Origin: Panorpa germanica
Taxonomy: Eukaryota; Arthropoda; Insecta; Mecoptera; Panorpidae
DNA length: 64,000 nucleotides
Direction of reading: 5' to 3'
Assembly (NCBI GenBank): GCA_963678705.1
Contig: OY783208.1
Coordinates: forward strand, 20,734,207-20,798,206
Below, in pieces: positions 49,801 through 59,639 of the stretch; the first letter of the stretch is position 1; each line of letters opens with the position of its first letter. The notes under the pieces were generated by a model. That model searched no databases and was not told the DNA's origin. It worked only from the letters and a program-made list of their open reading frames with translations. A program made the translations under genes and the position numbers.

Positions 49801-50769
49801 TTTTACTCACGGCAACGTGCAATAAGCGGAAGTGAGCACCCAACTAGGTTGAATTAGACTTCCGCTGCAGTATTTAACCTGGAAGTCATTTCTACTCTTT
49901 AAAAAGGCAACGTAGGGGAATTGTCTTTTGGCTGCAGGAAGACCGTATTTAAAAGCGCCTGTAAAGATAAATGTCCGTAAGCAGAGGCGCATTAATGGTC
50001 CGTAAAACTAGTTAATCACTTACAAGTTTTTATCTCTTCAATTGGGCAATAATCATCTGATGGATAAGCGGTAGTAGTTGACGTGGTTGTTAATTCCGTA
50101 GTCTCCGAGGTCGTAGATTCTGTGGTTGTGGACTCAGTGGTTGTGGACTCAGTTGTTGTAGACTAAAAGACCAGGACGGTTTTTTGTGGCCAGATTTTTT
50201 AAATTTATAGTGAAACATAGGCTAATATATGTCTATTTCCATATTTTATTGTTTTTAATATCAAGAAAAAGACGAACACATTTTTTATATTGAAGCTGAA
50301 GTTTTTTTATATTATGCAACTGAGATAACGAATGCTCCTTCGTTAATAAGTATCACGGATAACATGGAAATAGTGCATGAGCTTAAAAAAATTGCGACCA
50401 AAAAATTAAATCGGCTAAACCTAATTGACGTTTATAACAATTAAGCTTTAAAATATTCAATAGATCAAATGTTGACAACCACCCAGCTGCTAATATCTGC
50501 CGTGGATGATTGCTACTACTAGAACATAAAGCTAGGCCACGTCCGCAACTGGAAAATTACTTAAGCAAATAAGAAATAACCGAGCAGCGCTCTTTAAGAA
50601 AAGAGAAGTCCACGTAAAGTTCGCAGGAAGTCCTTAGGAAGTCCACGTCGAACCTAGATAGCCGGTGCTGAACAGGAGAGCAAATAATGTCAAAGCAAAC
50701 AAATAAAAAACTCACCGTAGCGTTGGATATTTGGAACCAGGATAGTGCCAAGATAATAACGAGTAACAT
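40820..50769 (-). CDS. Secreted serine-protease-homologue/fibrinogen-like fusion gene (possibly a pseudogene)
   Basis: Eleven exons on the minus strand: 50716-50769 (signal peptide MLLVIILALSWFQISNAT), 50024-50162 (TESTTTESTTTES linker), 49811-49958, 49561-49738, 49410-49499, 48238-48337 and 47381-47525 (S1 domain), then 45149-45282, 42719-42824, 42459-42603 and 40820-40950 (fibrinogen-related domain, FReD). About 456 codons. Catalytic residues: His is Tyr (WVLTSAYC), Asp is kept (NDVALIKL), and the Ser motif is HNGAGLV, so it is inactive. The FReD shows TCNDISDKVGGVY, WLGLEKIH, GYTGSAG and a calcium-type loop FDNDQD, but stops about 40 residues early. Phases match at seven junctions, including S1 to FReD, and are off by one base at exons 4/5, 6/7 and 8/9. 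Either recent decay or assembly indels could explain this. Secreted, probably a recognition or clotting-like role (inference). Confidence 0.7.
43206..43605 (-). mobile_element. LINE ORF2 fragment in an intron
   Basis: The minus-strand translation contains NYNKRYKRIWERDIPQYL, then MRRIARFKS. This matches the pattern preceding the C-terminal knuckle in insect LINEs with highly charged ORF2 ends. It is truncated and shifted in frame. It lies between FReD exons 1 and 2 of the fusion gene. Confidence 0.6.
43640..44000 (-). mobile_element. Jockey-type LINE reverse transcriptase C-terminus
   Basis: The minus-strand translation reads FQNIVLRGIVNAPWYIRNDD, then HRDLKINTVGEEIKS, then RRLRRTKPSDLV. This is the standard C-terminal end of jockey-clade RT proteins (NAPWYVRN...RRLKRTKPFDL). 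It is 5'-truncated with at least one stop and sits in an intron of the fusion gene. Confidence 0.85.
46215..46550 (+). mobile_element. LINE relic in an intron
   Basis: Purine-rich plus strand with TRRIARFSHEI in one frame and GRIGRRRIVEWNKA in another. It is similar in style to the LINE fragment at 43206-43605 but heavily decayed. Confidence 0.4.
46561..47060 (-). mobile_element. Mariner-type transposon relic
   Basis: The minus strand starts MSSVTIEQQIVVKFQIKVGK (47055 downward). A shifted frame follows with GGPEDVQDDSRPGRKS and SMSKSHDNIEK, typical of the N-terminal HTH and linker of mariner transposases. Near 46680 DHSPYSPGIAP matches the conserved DHPPYSPDLAP block that carries the third catalytic Asp, here Gly. 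Most of the core is deleted and several frames are needed, so it is dead. It lies in the intron between the S1 and FReD parts of the fusion gene. Confidence 0.8.
48430..49110 (+). mobile_element. LINE relic with 3' tail, in an intron
   Basis: A purine-rich decayed coding region ends in ECLYRMCGKRVESRVKYC (knuckle-like). The tail GCGGAAGAATGTAATGC, with AATAAATA-rich sequence, matches the tails of the LINE fragments at 21100 and 30170. Confidence 0.55.
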
Positions 50770-51289
50770 CTTCTTTTTTTCTTGTTTAGAAAAATATTTT
50801 TTTTTCCAGAGATTAAATTATTTTAAAGACCCGCAAGAAAGCACCGAACTTCTTTCTATGAGAAAATATTCAATAATGTTGAGCTGGCAGCCGAACAATG
50901 CAGTGCCACACAAGACGAATAGAGGAGCGGAGGAGGGGGCACGCAATTAGTAAAGTGCAGATAATTTAAACAATGTAACGGGCATGTCATGGTAATCGAG
51001 AAACTGTTACACCCGACTGACGTTTAATGGTTTTTAATAAGTTGATGGATTACTTAAGTAAATTACAAAAATAAAACAATGTGTAATTCTTATTTAATGT
51101 AATGAATATTTCAAATTAAAATTATTAATTTTTTACGTTCTTTGGATATTTACATTATTTAATTATAGTAGTTAAACCAAAAATGTACCATCTATGACAA
51201 TACAGTTAAATATATATTTTTTTTAAATATTTATTTGAACGCACCAGCTTTACCAAAGTTATTAGCACTTAAAACAATATATATATATA
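50770..51289. other. Upstream region of the fusion gene
   Basis: AT-rich sequence 5' of the signal-peptide exon. I could not identify a TATA box or other promoter element with confidence. Confidence 0.35.
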
Positions 51290-52050
51290 CAGGGTGTCCC
51301 AAAATTCAACGATAAGCCGGCACCAGAAGGTGGTCCTGCTCATGACTACACAAGAAAAAAAGTTTTTATCTCATTTTTTAAAATGAATTTTTTTTTTCGA
51401 AAATCGAAATACCTTAAGATGTTTTTAACTACCATGACCACAATTTTTCAAATATTTCTGATTTTTTTTTTGTATCGGCAACCTAAATATCACTGCTATC
51501 CACCACAACCATTAAAACTCCCAGAATGCTAGTAGTTTTTGCAACAACAATTTATGAAATTTGGTTCTTGTTTAGAAATAGTATGCATAATTTTTTTTAT
51601 TGCTAGTTTTCCTGGAGTATTATACTATTTCGGAATCCTGAAGAGTTGCGCCAATTTTTAAAAAAACTTGCCATAGTAGTCTTCATACTTTTTTTTTACA
51701 CCACGATGAGTTAAAGTTGACTGAAAGTAAAAATCTTTAAAAAATTTAGGGAAAAAAATAATTTCGATTAAATTTTGTGTAAAAACTACTGGCATTCTGG
51801 GAGTTTTAATGGTTGTGATGGATAGCAGTGCTATTTAGGTTGCCGATACAAAAAAAAATTCAGAAATATTTGAAAAATTGTGGTCATGGTAGTTAAAAAC
51901 ATCTTAAGGTGTTTCAATTTTCGAAAAAAAAATTTTTTTTTTCTAATTCCTAAACAAAATGAGATAAAAATTTTTTTTCTTTTTTCTTGTGTAGTCATGA
52001 GCAGGACCACCTTCTGGTGCCGGCTTATCGTTAAATTTTGGGACACCCTG
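51290..52050. mobile_element. Fold-back transposon with long inverted arms
   Basis: It starts CAGGGTGTCCCAAAATTC and ends with the inverted copy (TTTTGGGACACCCTG). TA flanks it on both sides, as for Tc1/mariner insertions. The arms are about 250 bp (51290-51540 and 51781-52050) around a 240-bp loop. Copies at 5797 and 39848 have only the right arm and a different left end, so the left arm here probably arose by a snap-back copy of the right. Non-coding. Confidence 0.85.
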
Positions 52051-52375
52051 TATATGCCTCCCTCCAATATATGTCCCTCATATATATGCAACAATTCTTA
52101 CAAATAATTAAATGGTTTGTGCCTTAATTAAATAAATATTTTGTTTTTCAAAAAAAAAAAAGATAACTGAATAAATTGGTTTAAATTATTTTTATCAAAT
52201 TTGAATGTGTGTGTAGCACATTTGAATATCCCATCCTCGTCGCCATTGTAGCACATTTGAATATTACTTTATTGTATTATAATTTTAATAATGAAATAAA
52301 TACCATTTTCTATTAATGCATTATTATCGTACAACGTCTATATTGTTCTAATTATTCTCAATTGTTTCTATAAAT

Positions 52376-53200
52376 ATACTAGCTGACCCGGTAAACGTTG
52401 TTTTGCCATATACGTTATTTCTAGGAAATATTTTTTTAGGAAATACTTTTTTTTAAGAAATATTTTTAAAAATAGCTAACACTATAAGTGTGTGGGGATG
52501 TTATTATAATTCAAAGAGGAATGAAGCGCTGTAGACAATTAAAGTATACTTTATTTAAGTTAATAAATTATTCTTTATTAAAGTAACAAATATATATTAA
52601 ATTACAATTATTGATAGCTATCTATACATCGAAAATAATTCATACTTCTACTACTAATTATTGCAATTTGCTACGATCGAGACACAAATAAAAGCAAAAA
52701 AAATGGACGAAAACTGTATAGTGAGTGAGAGAAAGGAAGCCGGCTTCGTTCTCACCCCTACTCCATGATGTTTGCTGGTTGAAAAGTGACAACGGGAGAC
52801 ACCTGGTGCGGATAACTGATTGGTTGATAGAACTATACATGAAAATTATAATATACTACAATTATTATATTCGATTGCCATCTTGTGGATCTGTGGATGG
52901 AACAGAATAATATAAAAATCGCGATTAAAAATCAGGGGTTGATCATATAAGGGTGAAAATTTAGAATTAAATGTATTTTTTAATGCTGAATCATGAAAGA
53001 ATAAAAACAAATAATTTTGTTTAAAAAATAAAAAAAGAAATTTTGGGGTGGATCACTCTTAACATTTAGGGGTATAAAAAATAGATGTTGTCCGATTCTC
53101 AGACCTACCCGATTAGCACACAGAATTTTATCAAAATCGGTTCAGCCGTTTCAGAGGAGTTTGGGAACAAACACCGCGACACGAGAATTTTATATATTAG
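52376..53200 (+). repeat. Widespread arthropod interspersed repeat, copy 1
   Basis: It begins ACTAGCTGACCCGGTAAACG and ends near CGACACGAGAATTTTATATA. It contains AAAATCGGTTCAGCCGTTTC. I recognise these blocks as a repeat common in many insect genomes, but I am not sure of its class, so none is given. The second copy is at 55622-56446, inside the duplication. Confidence 0.6.
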
Positions 53201-53782
53201 ATTTTTACAATTTATCAAAGTATACATATGTATGTCATTAATCACAGACACTACAGTGTGCAAAACATTTTATAAATATTTTGAATTATTTTTTATTTGG
53301 TGCACTAAAATGTTTATAAGAAAAACTTGATAACATGAAAAATCACGATATTTTCAATTATGACATTGGCAGTACTTACTATTTGATATTTAATGATTTA
53401 CTAAAACTGATTTAAGTTTGGTCATTTAAAGAAATGATATAATTCTGCTCTTTTATGGTTTATTTAGTAGATAAACTTATTTTTCTCCAACTTAATGACA
53501 CAATTTTAAATGTTTTGGCCAGTTGCAGATGTTAAGCGATATATCTATATTTGTACATAATAAGAAATTTTGTGGAAAGGTTTTTCCTCAAACAAATATT
53601 AAATGCAATAAATATATGTGAGTGTTTTGTCTCACTCGCGCTCGTTTGACGCTAAATGTGACGCACTAAAGACGTTTTGACGCTAGAAAGCGTAGAAAGA
53701 TTTTTAATGTCTTCTAATCAACATTCAAGCAGTTTTTTGGGCAATCGGGCCAAAGTCGTAAATCCAGTTCATTGTATACCAA
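53201..53782. other. No gene recognised
   Basis: AT-rich sequence between two repeats. The short segment at about 53636-53695 repeats TTTGACGCTAA/TTTGACGCTAG. Confidence 0.4.
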
Positions 53783-54887
53783 CTTTTCACAGCCGTGTCG
53801 TGTACGGGTTCAAATTGCTGCAAGTAAAACACAACGTTAGAATAGTACCAACACAAAAACAGAGGGTGAACATAAATGGATCAGGGTTACCAACTGACAA
53901 CAACAGAATGTTGCCATGAACTCTGCACTGAAATATATTTTAGTCAATTCACTAAAAATCATAAATTACAAAAATCTAAATCCGCAACATAGCAATGGGA
54001 GTTTCATTGGGAAGCTGCATATTTTTTATTCTAATAATTTATATCTAATAAAACTGCTTTTAATCACGCAGTCAACAGAAAACATAAATTTATGTCAAAC
54101 GAATATTTTTCCTATTATAATCTGACATTACATTACCGTGAAAAAGTTAACCTAAATATAGGACGTGTATTGGAAAGAGTAGAACAGCTATAGAAATTAG
54201 TGTCGCGGCACAACTACCTTAATTAAACCAAAAGTTCTAAAATATTTTTCCACTTTAAGTATAATGTTTCATTTTCAGTTTAATAAATTTGTTGAAATTT
54301 GATAAAAGTTTGAATATTTAACGGATTCATATTCCTGAACTGCCACGGAGAAAATGTTGTAACATGGAAACGAATAATTGTGTTTTTTGTGACAGAACTC
54401 GCAGAGTCAGAGTAGGAGTAAGTAAACCCGTGGTGTACACACCATGATTAGAAAAATATAGTGTTCTCACGGAATGTTAAAATAACTATAAATTACATAA
54501 CGTAATTCACAATAATTACATAATAATTTTTTAAACCAAAAACACCCTAAAATGTTTACAAAATAACTTTTCTTAACCAAAAGTGACCTATTAACCGAAA
54601 TGAAGACATTCCACATTAATCTAAGTTATATGAAGGAATGTAATGTAAAAACTGCGCTAACGAATTTTAGAAAAAATTGTGAAGTGATCAAAGACAATTA
54701 AGCCATGTTCCGGTAAAAATGAAGATGAAACAGAAGCTATTAGGAATAACGATCTATTGCTCTCAGCTATAAAAAATAAGATTGTTGGAGACGCAGCAAC
54801 TTTAATAAAGAATAAAATTTTTAATTCATTGGATAAAGTAAAAACTATTTTAATAAATAGTTATACACGGTGTCCAGAAAGGGTATC

Positions 54888-55047
54888 GGCGGTATATTGC
54901 TGCGGTTTTTAGTACAGGGTGTCCAGAAAGTGTATCGGGTATTTGTTTTCGCGCCATATTCGAAACGGGGCGTCTAAAGGGTGCGGGGAGGGGTTCGTGG
55001 CGTCCGCCATTCTGTGGAGTTTTAGTCACGATGGAACAGTACTCGGG
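54888..55047 (-). repeat. 160-bp inverted templated insertion at the duplication join
   Basis: This segment is the exact reverse complement, as far as I can read, of 59069-59228 (mariner right TIR, the start of its transposase and 27 bp of flank). It sits between the two direct copies. At its left edge GG is shared by both partners and at its right edge GGG is shared, that is, 2-3 bp microhomology. Confidence 0.95.
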
Positions 55048-58000
55048 AGTTTTAATGGTTGTGATGGATAGCAGTGCTATTTAGGTTGCCGATACAAAAA
55101 AAAATTCAGAAATATTTGAAAAATTGTGGTCATGGTAGTTAAAAACATCTTAAGGTGTTTCAATTTTCGAAAAAAAAATTTTTTTTTTCTAATTCCTAAA
55201 CAAAATGAGATAAAAATTTTTTTTCTTTTTTCTTGTGTAGTCATGAGCAGGACCACCTTCTGGTGCCGGCTTATCGTTAAATTTTGGGACACCCTGTATA
55301 TGCCTCCCTCCAATATATGTCCCTCATATATATGCAACAATTCTTACAAATAATTAAATGGTTTGTGCCTTAATTAAATAAATATTTTGTTTTTCAAAAA
55401 AAAAAAAGATAACTGAATAAATTGGTTTAAATTATTTTTATCAAATTTGAATGTGTGTGTAGCACATTTGAATATCCCATCCTCGTCGCCATTGTAGCAC
55501 ATTTGAATATTACTTTATTGTATTATAATTTTAATAATGAAATAAATACCATTTTCTATTAATGCATTATTATCGTACAACGTCTATATTGTTCTAATTA
55601 TTCTCAATTGTTTCTATAAATATACTAGCTGACCCGGTAAACGTTGTTTTGCCATATACGTTATTTCTAGGAAATATTTTTTTAGGAAATACTTTTTTTT
55701 AAGAAATATTTTTAAAAATAGCTAACACTATAAGTGTGTGGGGATGTTATTATAATTCAAAGAGGAATGAAGCGCTGTAGACAATTAAAGTATACTTTAT
55801 TTAAGTTAATAAATTATTCTTTATTAAAGTAACAAATATATATTAAATTACAATTATTGATAGCTATCTATACATCGAAAATAATTCATACTTCTACTAC
55901 TAATTATTGCAATTTGCTACGATCGAGACACAAATAAAAGCAAAAAAAATGGACGAAAACTGTATAGTGAGTGAGAGAAAGGAAGCCGGCTTCGTTCTCA
56001 CCCCTACTCCATGATGTTTGCTGGTTGAAAAGTGACAACGGGAGACACCTGGTGCGGATAACTGATTGGTTGATAGAACTATACATGAAAATTATAATAT
56101 ACTACAATTATTATATTCGATTGCCATCTTGTGGATCTGTGGATGGAACAGAATAATATAAAAATCGCGATTAAAAATCAGGGGTTGATCATATAAGGGT
56201 GAAAATTTAGAATTAAATGTATTTTTTAATGCTGAATCATGAAAGAATAAAAACAAATAATTTTGTTTAAAAAATAAAAAAAGAAATTTTGGGGTGGATC
56301 ACTCTTAACATTTAGGGGTATAAAAAATAGATGTTGTCCGATTCTCAGACCTACCCGATTAGCACACAGAATTTTATCAAAATCGGTTCAGCCGTTTCAG
56401 AGGAGTTTGGGAACAAACACCGCGACACGAGAATTTTATATATTAGATTTTTACAATTTATCAAAGTATACATATGTATGTCATTAATCACAGACACTAC
56501 AGTGTGCAAAACATTTTATAAATATTTTGAATTATTTTTTATTTGGTGCACTAAAATGTTTATAAGAAAAACTTGATAACATGAAAAATCACGATATTTT
56601 CAATTATGACATTGGCAGTACTTACTATTTGATATTTAATGATTTACTAAAACTGATTTAAGTTTGGTCATTTAAAGAAATGATATAATTCTGCTCTTTT
56701 ATGGTTTATTTAGTAGATAAACTTATTTTTCTCCAACTTAATGACACAATTTTAAATGTTTTGGCCAGTTGCAGATGTTAAGCGATATATCTATATTTGT
56801 ACATAATAAGAAATTTTGTGGAAAGGTTTTTCCTCAAACAAATATTAAATGCAATAAATATATGTGAGTGTTTTGTCTCACTCGCGCTCGTTTGACGCTA
56901 AATGTGACGCACTAAAGACGTTTTGACGCTAGAAAGCGTAGAAAGATTTTTAATGTCTTCTAATCAACATTCAAGCAGTTTTTTGGGCAATCGGGCCAAA
57001 GTCGTAAATCCAGTTCATTGTATACCAACTTTTCACAGCCGTGTCGTGTACGGGTTCAAATTGCTGCAAGTAAAACACAACGTTAGAATAGTACCAACAC
57101 AAAAACAGAGGGTGAACATAAATGGATCAGGGTTACCAACTGACAACAACAGAATGTTGCCATGAACTCTGCACTGAAATATATTTTAGTCAATTCACTA
57201 AAAATCATAAATTACAAAAATCTAAATCCGCAACATAGCAATGGGAGTTTCATTGGGAAGCTGCATATTTTTTATTCTAATAATTTATATCTAATAAAAC
57301 TGCTTTTAATCACGCAGTCAACAGAAAACATAAATTTATGTCAAACGAATATTTTTCCTATTATAATCTGACATTACATTACCGTGAAAAAGTTAACCTA
57401 AATATAGGACGTGTATTGGAAAGAGTAGAACAGCTATAGAAATTAGTGTCGCGGCACAACTACCTTAATTAAACCAAAAGTTCTAAAATATTTTTCCACT
57501 TTAAGTATAATGTTTCATTTTCAGTTTAATAAATTTGTTGAAATTTGATAAAAGTTTGAATATTTAACGGATTCATATTCCTGAACTGCCACGGAGAAAA
57601 TGTTGTAACATGGAAACGAATAATTGTGTTTTTTGTGACAGAACTCGCAGAGTCAGAGTAGGAGTAAGTAAACCCGTGGTGTACACACCATGATTAGAAA
57701 AATATAGTGTTCTCACGGAATGTTAAAATAACTATAAATTACATAACGTAATTCACAATAATTACATAATAATTTTTTAAACCAAAAACACCCTAAAATG
57801 TTTACAAAATAACTTTTCTTAACCAAAAGTGACCTATTAACCGAAATGAAGACATTCCACATTAATCTAAGTTATATGAAGGAATGTAATGTAAAAACTG
57901 CGCTAACGAATTTTAGAAAAAATTGTGAAGTGATCAAAGACAATTAAGCCATGTTCCGGTAAAAATGAAGATGAAACAGAAGCTATTAGGAATAACGATC

Positions 58001-58135
58001 TATTGCTCTCAGCTATAAAAAATAAGATTGTTGGAGACGCAGCAACTTTAATAAAGAATAAAATTTTTAATTCATTGGATAAAGTAAAAACTATTTTAAT
58101 AAATAGTTATACACGGTGTCCAGAAAGGGTATCGG
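55048..58135. repeat. 3.1-kb direct duplication, copy 2
   Basis: It repeats 51802-54889. On the right it continues without a break into the complete mariner copy, so this copy holds the original right-hand junction, while copy 1 holds the original left-hand junction. Confidence 0.95.
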
Positions 58136-59201
58136 GTATTTGTTAGTTCAATGAAACAAAAATTATTTGTATGCAATAAAAAAGTTTATTGTTTATTATC
58201 AGCATATGAATTGGAGAATTATTTGGAAAAGATGACGTTATCCAAATGATGAACGTTACGTTGCTGGCACTCTTCTAAACGGAAACGAAGATTGGCGATA
58301 ACACGTTGACACATAGCTATCGATATTGCTGCCATTTCTGACCTGATGTTTTGCTTTAACTGGGTTAGATTCGTCGGATTGTTTTGATAAACCTTACTTT
58401 TAAGGTATCCTCATGCAAAACAGTCAAGCGGGCTAAGGTCGGGGCTTCTGGGAGGCCAGTTGATGTTACCCCTTCGCGAAATGACTTTATTAGGGAATAA
58501 ATCGTTAACAACTTCCATTGAGTTATTTGAGGTATGGCAAGTGGCCCCATCTTGCTGGAACCACGTTCTTGAGTTGAAACCTGCAAACTCCTGCAACTCT
58601 GGGACCAAAAAATTTCGCCTCCTAGGTCTTTAGTTAACGTTGTAAGCATGCTATGTCATTGTTGAATGTAACTTATCTTCTGCAACCCATTGAATGCATG
58701 GCTCTAGTGTGGCCCCCTTAAGGCTCCTAATAAAAACGTTATATAAATTTTATAAAGGAGTGTCTAGACTATCTCATATTAAAATTTGAGCCTCCTAGGT
58801 CTTTATTGTACCTTACAGTTAACGTTGTAAGCATGCTATGTCATTGTTGAATGTAACTTATCTTCTGCAACCCATTGAATGCATGGCTCTAGTGTGGCCC
58901 CCTTAAGGCTCCTAATAAAAACGTTATATAAATTTTATAAAGGAGTGTCTAGACTATCTCATATTAAAATTTGAGCCTCCTAGGTCTTTATTGTACCTTA
59001 CAGTTAACGTTGTTAACTTTGAATCACCATTACGATAATACGCTCGTACGCAAAATGCGCGATGCATCCCCGAGTACTGTTCCATCGTGACTAAAACTCC
59101 ACAGAATGGCGGACGCCACGAACCCCTCCCCGCACCCTTTAGACGCCCCGTTTCGAATATGGCGCGAAAACAAATACCCGATACACTTTCTGGACACCCT
59201 G
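58112..59201 (-). mobile_element. Tc1/mariner-superfamily transposon, internally deleted
   Basis: TA flanks (58110-58111, 59202-59203) enclose TIRs ending in GGTGTCCAGAAAG. The minus strand encodes MEQYSGMHRAFCVRAYYRNG at the right end. The C-terminal catalytic part lies at about 58230-58610: WFQQDGATCHTS (second catalytic Asp) and WPPRSPDLSPLDCFAWGYL (third). This protein family is common in insects and has an N-terminal HTH, but here the HTH core and first catalytic Asp are gone. The space is filled by a 185-bp tandem repeat. It is inactive. It inserted into a Gag-like fossil. Confidence 0.85.
58617..59005. repeat. 185-bp tandem repeat inside the mariner
   Basis: Unit starts lie at 58617, 58790 and 58975. 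Each begins GCCTCCTAGGTCTTTA. The first unit lacks 12 bp (TTGTACCTTACA region) and the third is partial, ending after GTTAACGTTG. Units 1 and 2 are otherwise the same. Confidence 0.95.
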
Positions 59202-59479
59202 TACTAAAAACCGCAGCAATATACCGCCTATAAACACACTCATACGAAAGCCTAATGGGAAAGCTATTACTTTTTATTTTAGATGTTTAGAATCACTTAA
59301 CAACTTTAATGTTTTGAACAGACTTCACAATAAAACATCTGTAAATATGAGAGCACTGGCAAAACATCACGATAGCGTGATGACAAAAATGTTCATAGAC
59401 GAGCTAAACGATCCCCTTGGATGTAAATTGAGGCGCCAAAACTCTAACACAATGGATGAGTTGCTAGAATAATTAGTAA

Positions 59480-59607
59480 TTAGTAAAATTAGTAAGTTTA
59501 GTTTTAAGGTTGAATTGTTAAGATAGGAATGAATTGTAATAAGAAATAGAATATTGTAGATTGTAAAGCCGAAAGGCACACACAATTAACAATAAATAAT
59601 AGTAGAA
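59480..59607 (+). mobile_element. LINE 3' tail
   Basis: GATTGTAAAGCCGAAAGGCA followed by ACAATAAATAATAG. This is the same terminus as the minus-strand LINE end at 19185. Only the last ~130 bp are present. Confidence 0.6.
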
Positions 59608-59639
59608 GATATGACGAACCCCGAAGGTGGTGCATTAAT

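Larger units (their letters stand above)
51802..54889. repeat. 3.1-kb direct duplication, copy 1
   Basis: It matches 55048-58135 at a constant offset of 3,246 bp with no difference that I could find. It contains the right arm of the fold-back element, the arthropod-type repeat at 52376, a dispersed repeat, part of a Gag-like fossil and the first 24 bp of the mariner left TIR. It contains no host gene. Confidence 0.95.
57850..59472 (+). mobile_element. LTR-retrotransposon Gag-like fossil interrupted by a mariner
   Basis: Sequence on both sides of the mariner (57850-58111 and 59202-59472) reads like pieces of a retrotransposon Gag. On the left it shows AIKNKIVGDAATLIKNKIF, and on the right ALAKHHDSVMTKMFIDEL. 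LTRs were not found nearby. It is old, broken and partial. The left piece is also present in duplication copy 1 (54604-54863). Gag identity rests on pattern only. Confidence 0.5.

Noticed and set aside
50687-50950. 87-codon plus-strand frame opposite the signal-peptide exon
   Set aside because: No motif. The minus-strand signal peptide with a matching splice donor explains the region better.
54863-54914. Apparent second complete mariner insertion near 54.9 kb
   Set aside because: The two TIR-like pieces are the end of duplication copy 1 and the start of the inverted templated insert, not a separate element.
52658-57371. Pairs of identical small open frames (for example at 52725 and 55971, 53677 and 56923)
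   Set aside because: Identity is due to the 3.1-kb duplication and is not evidence of coding constraint. They lie in interspersed repeats.
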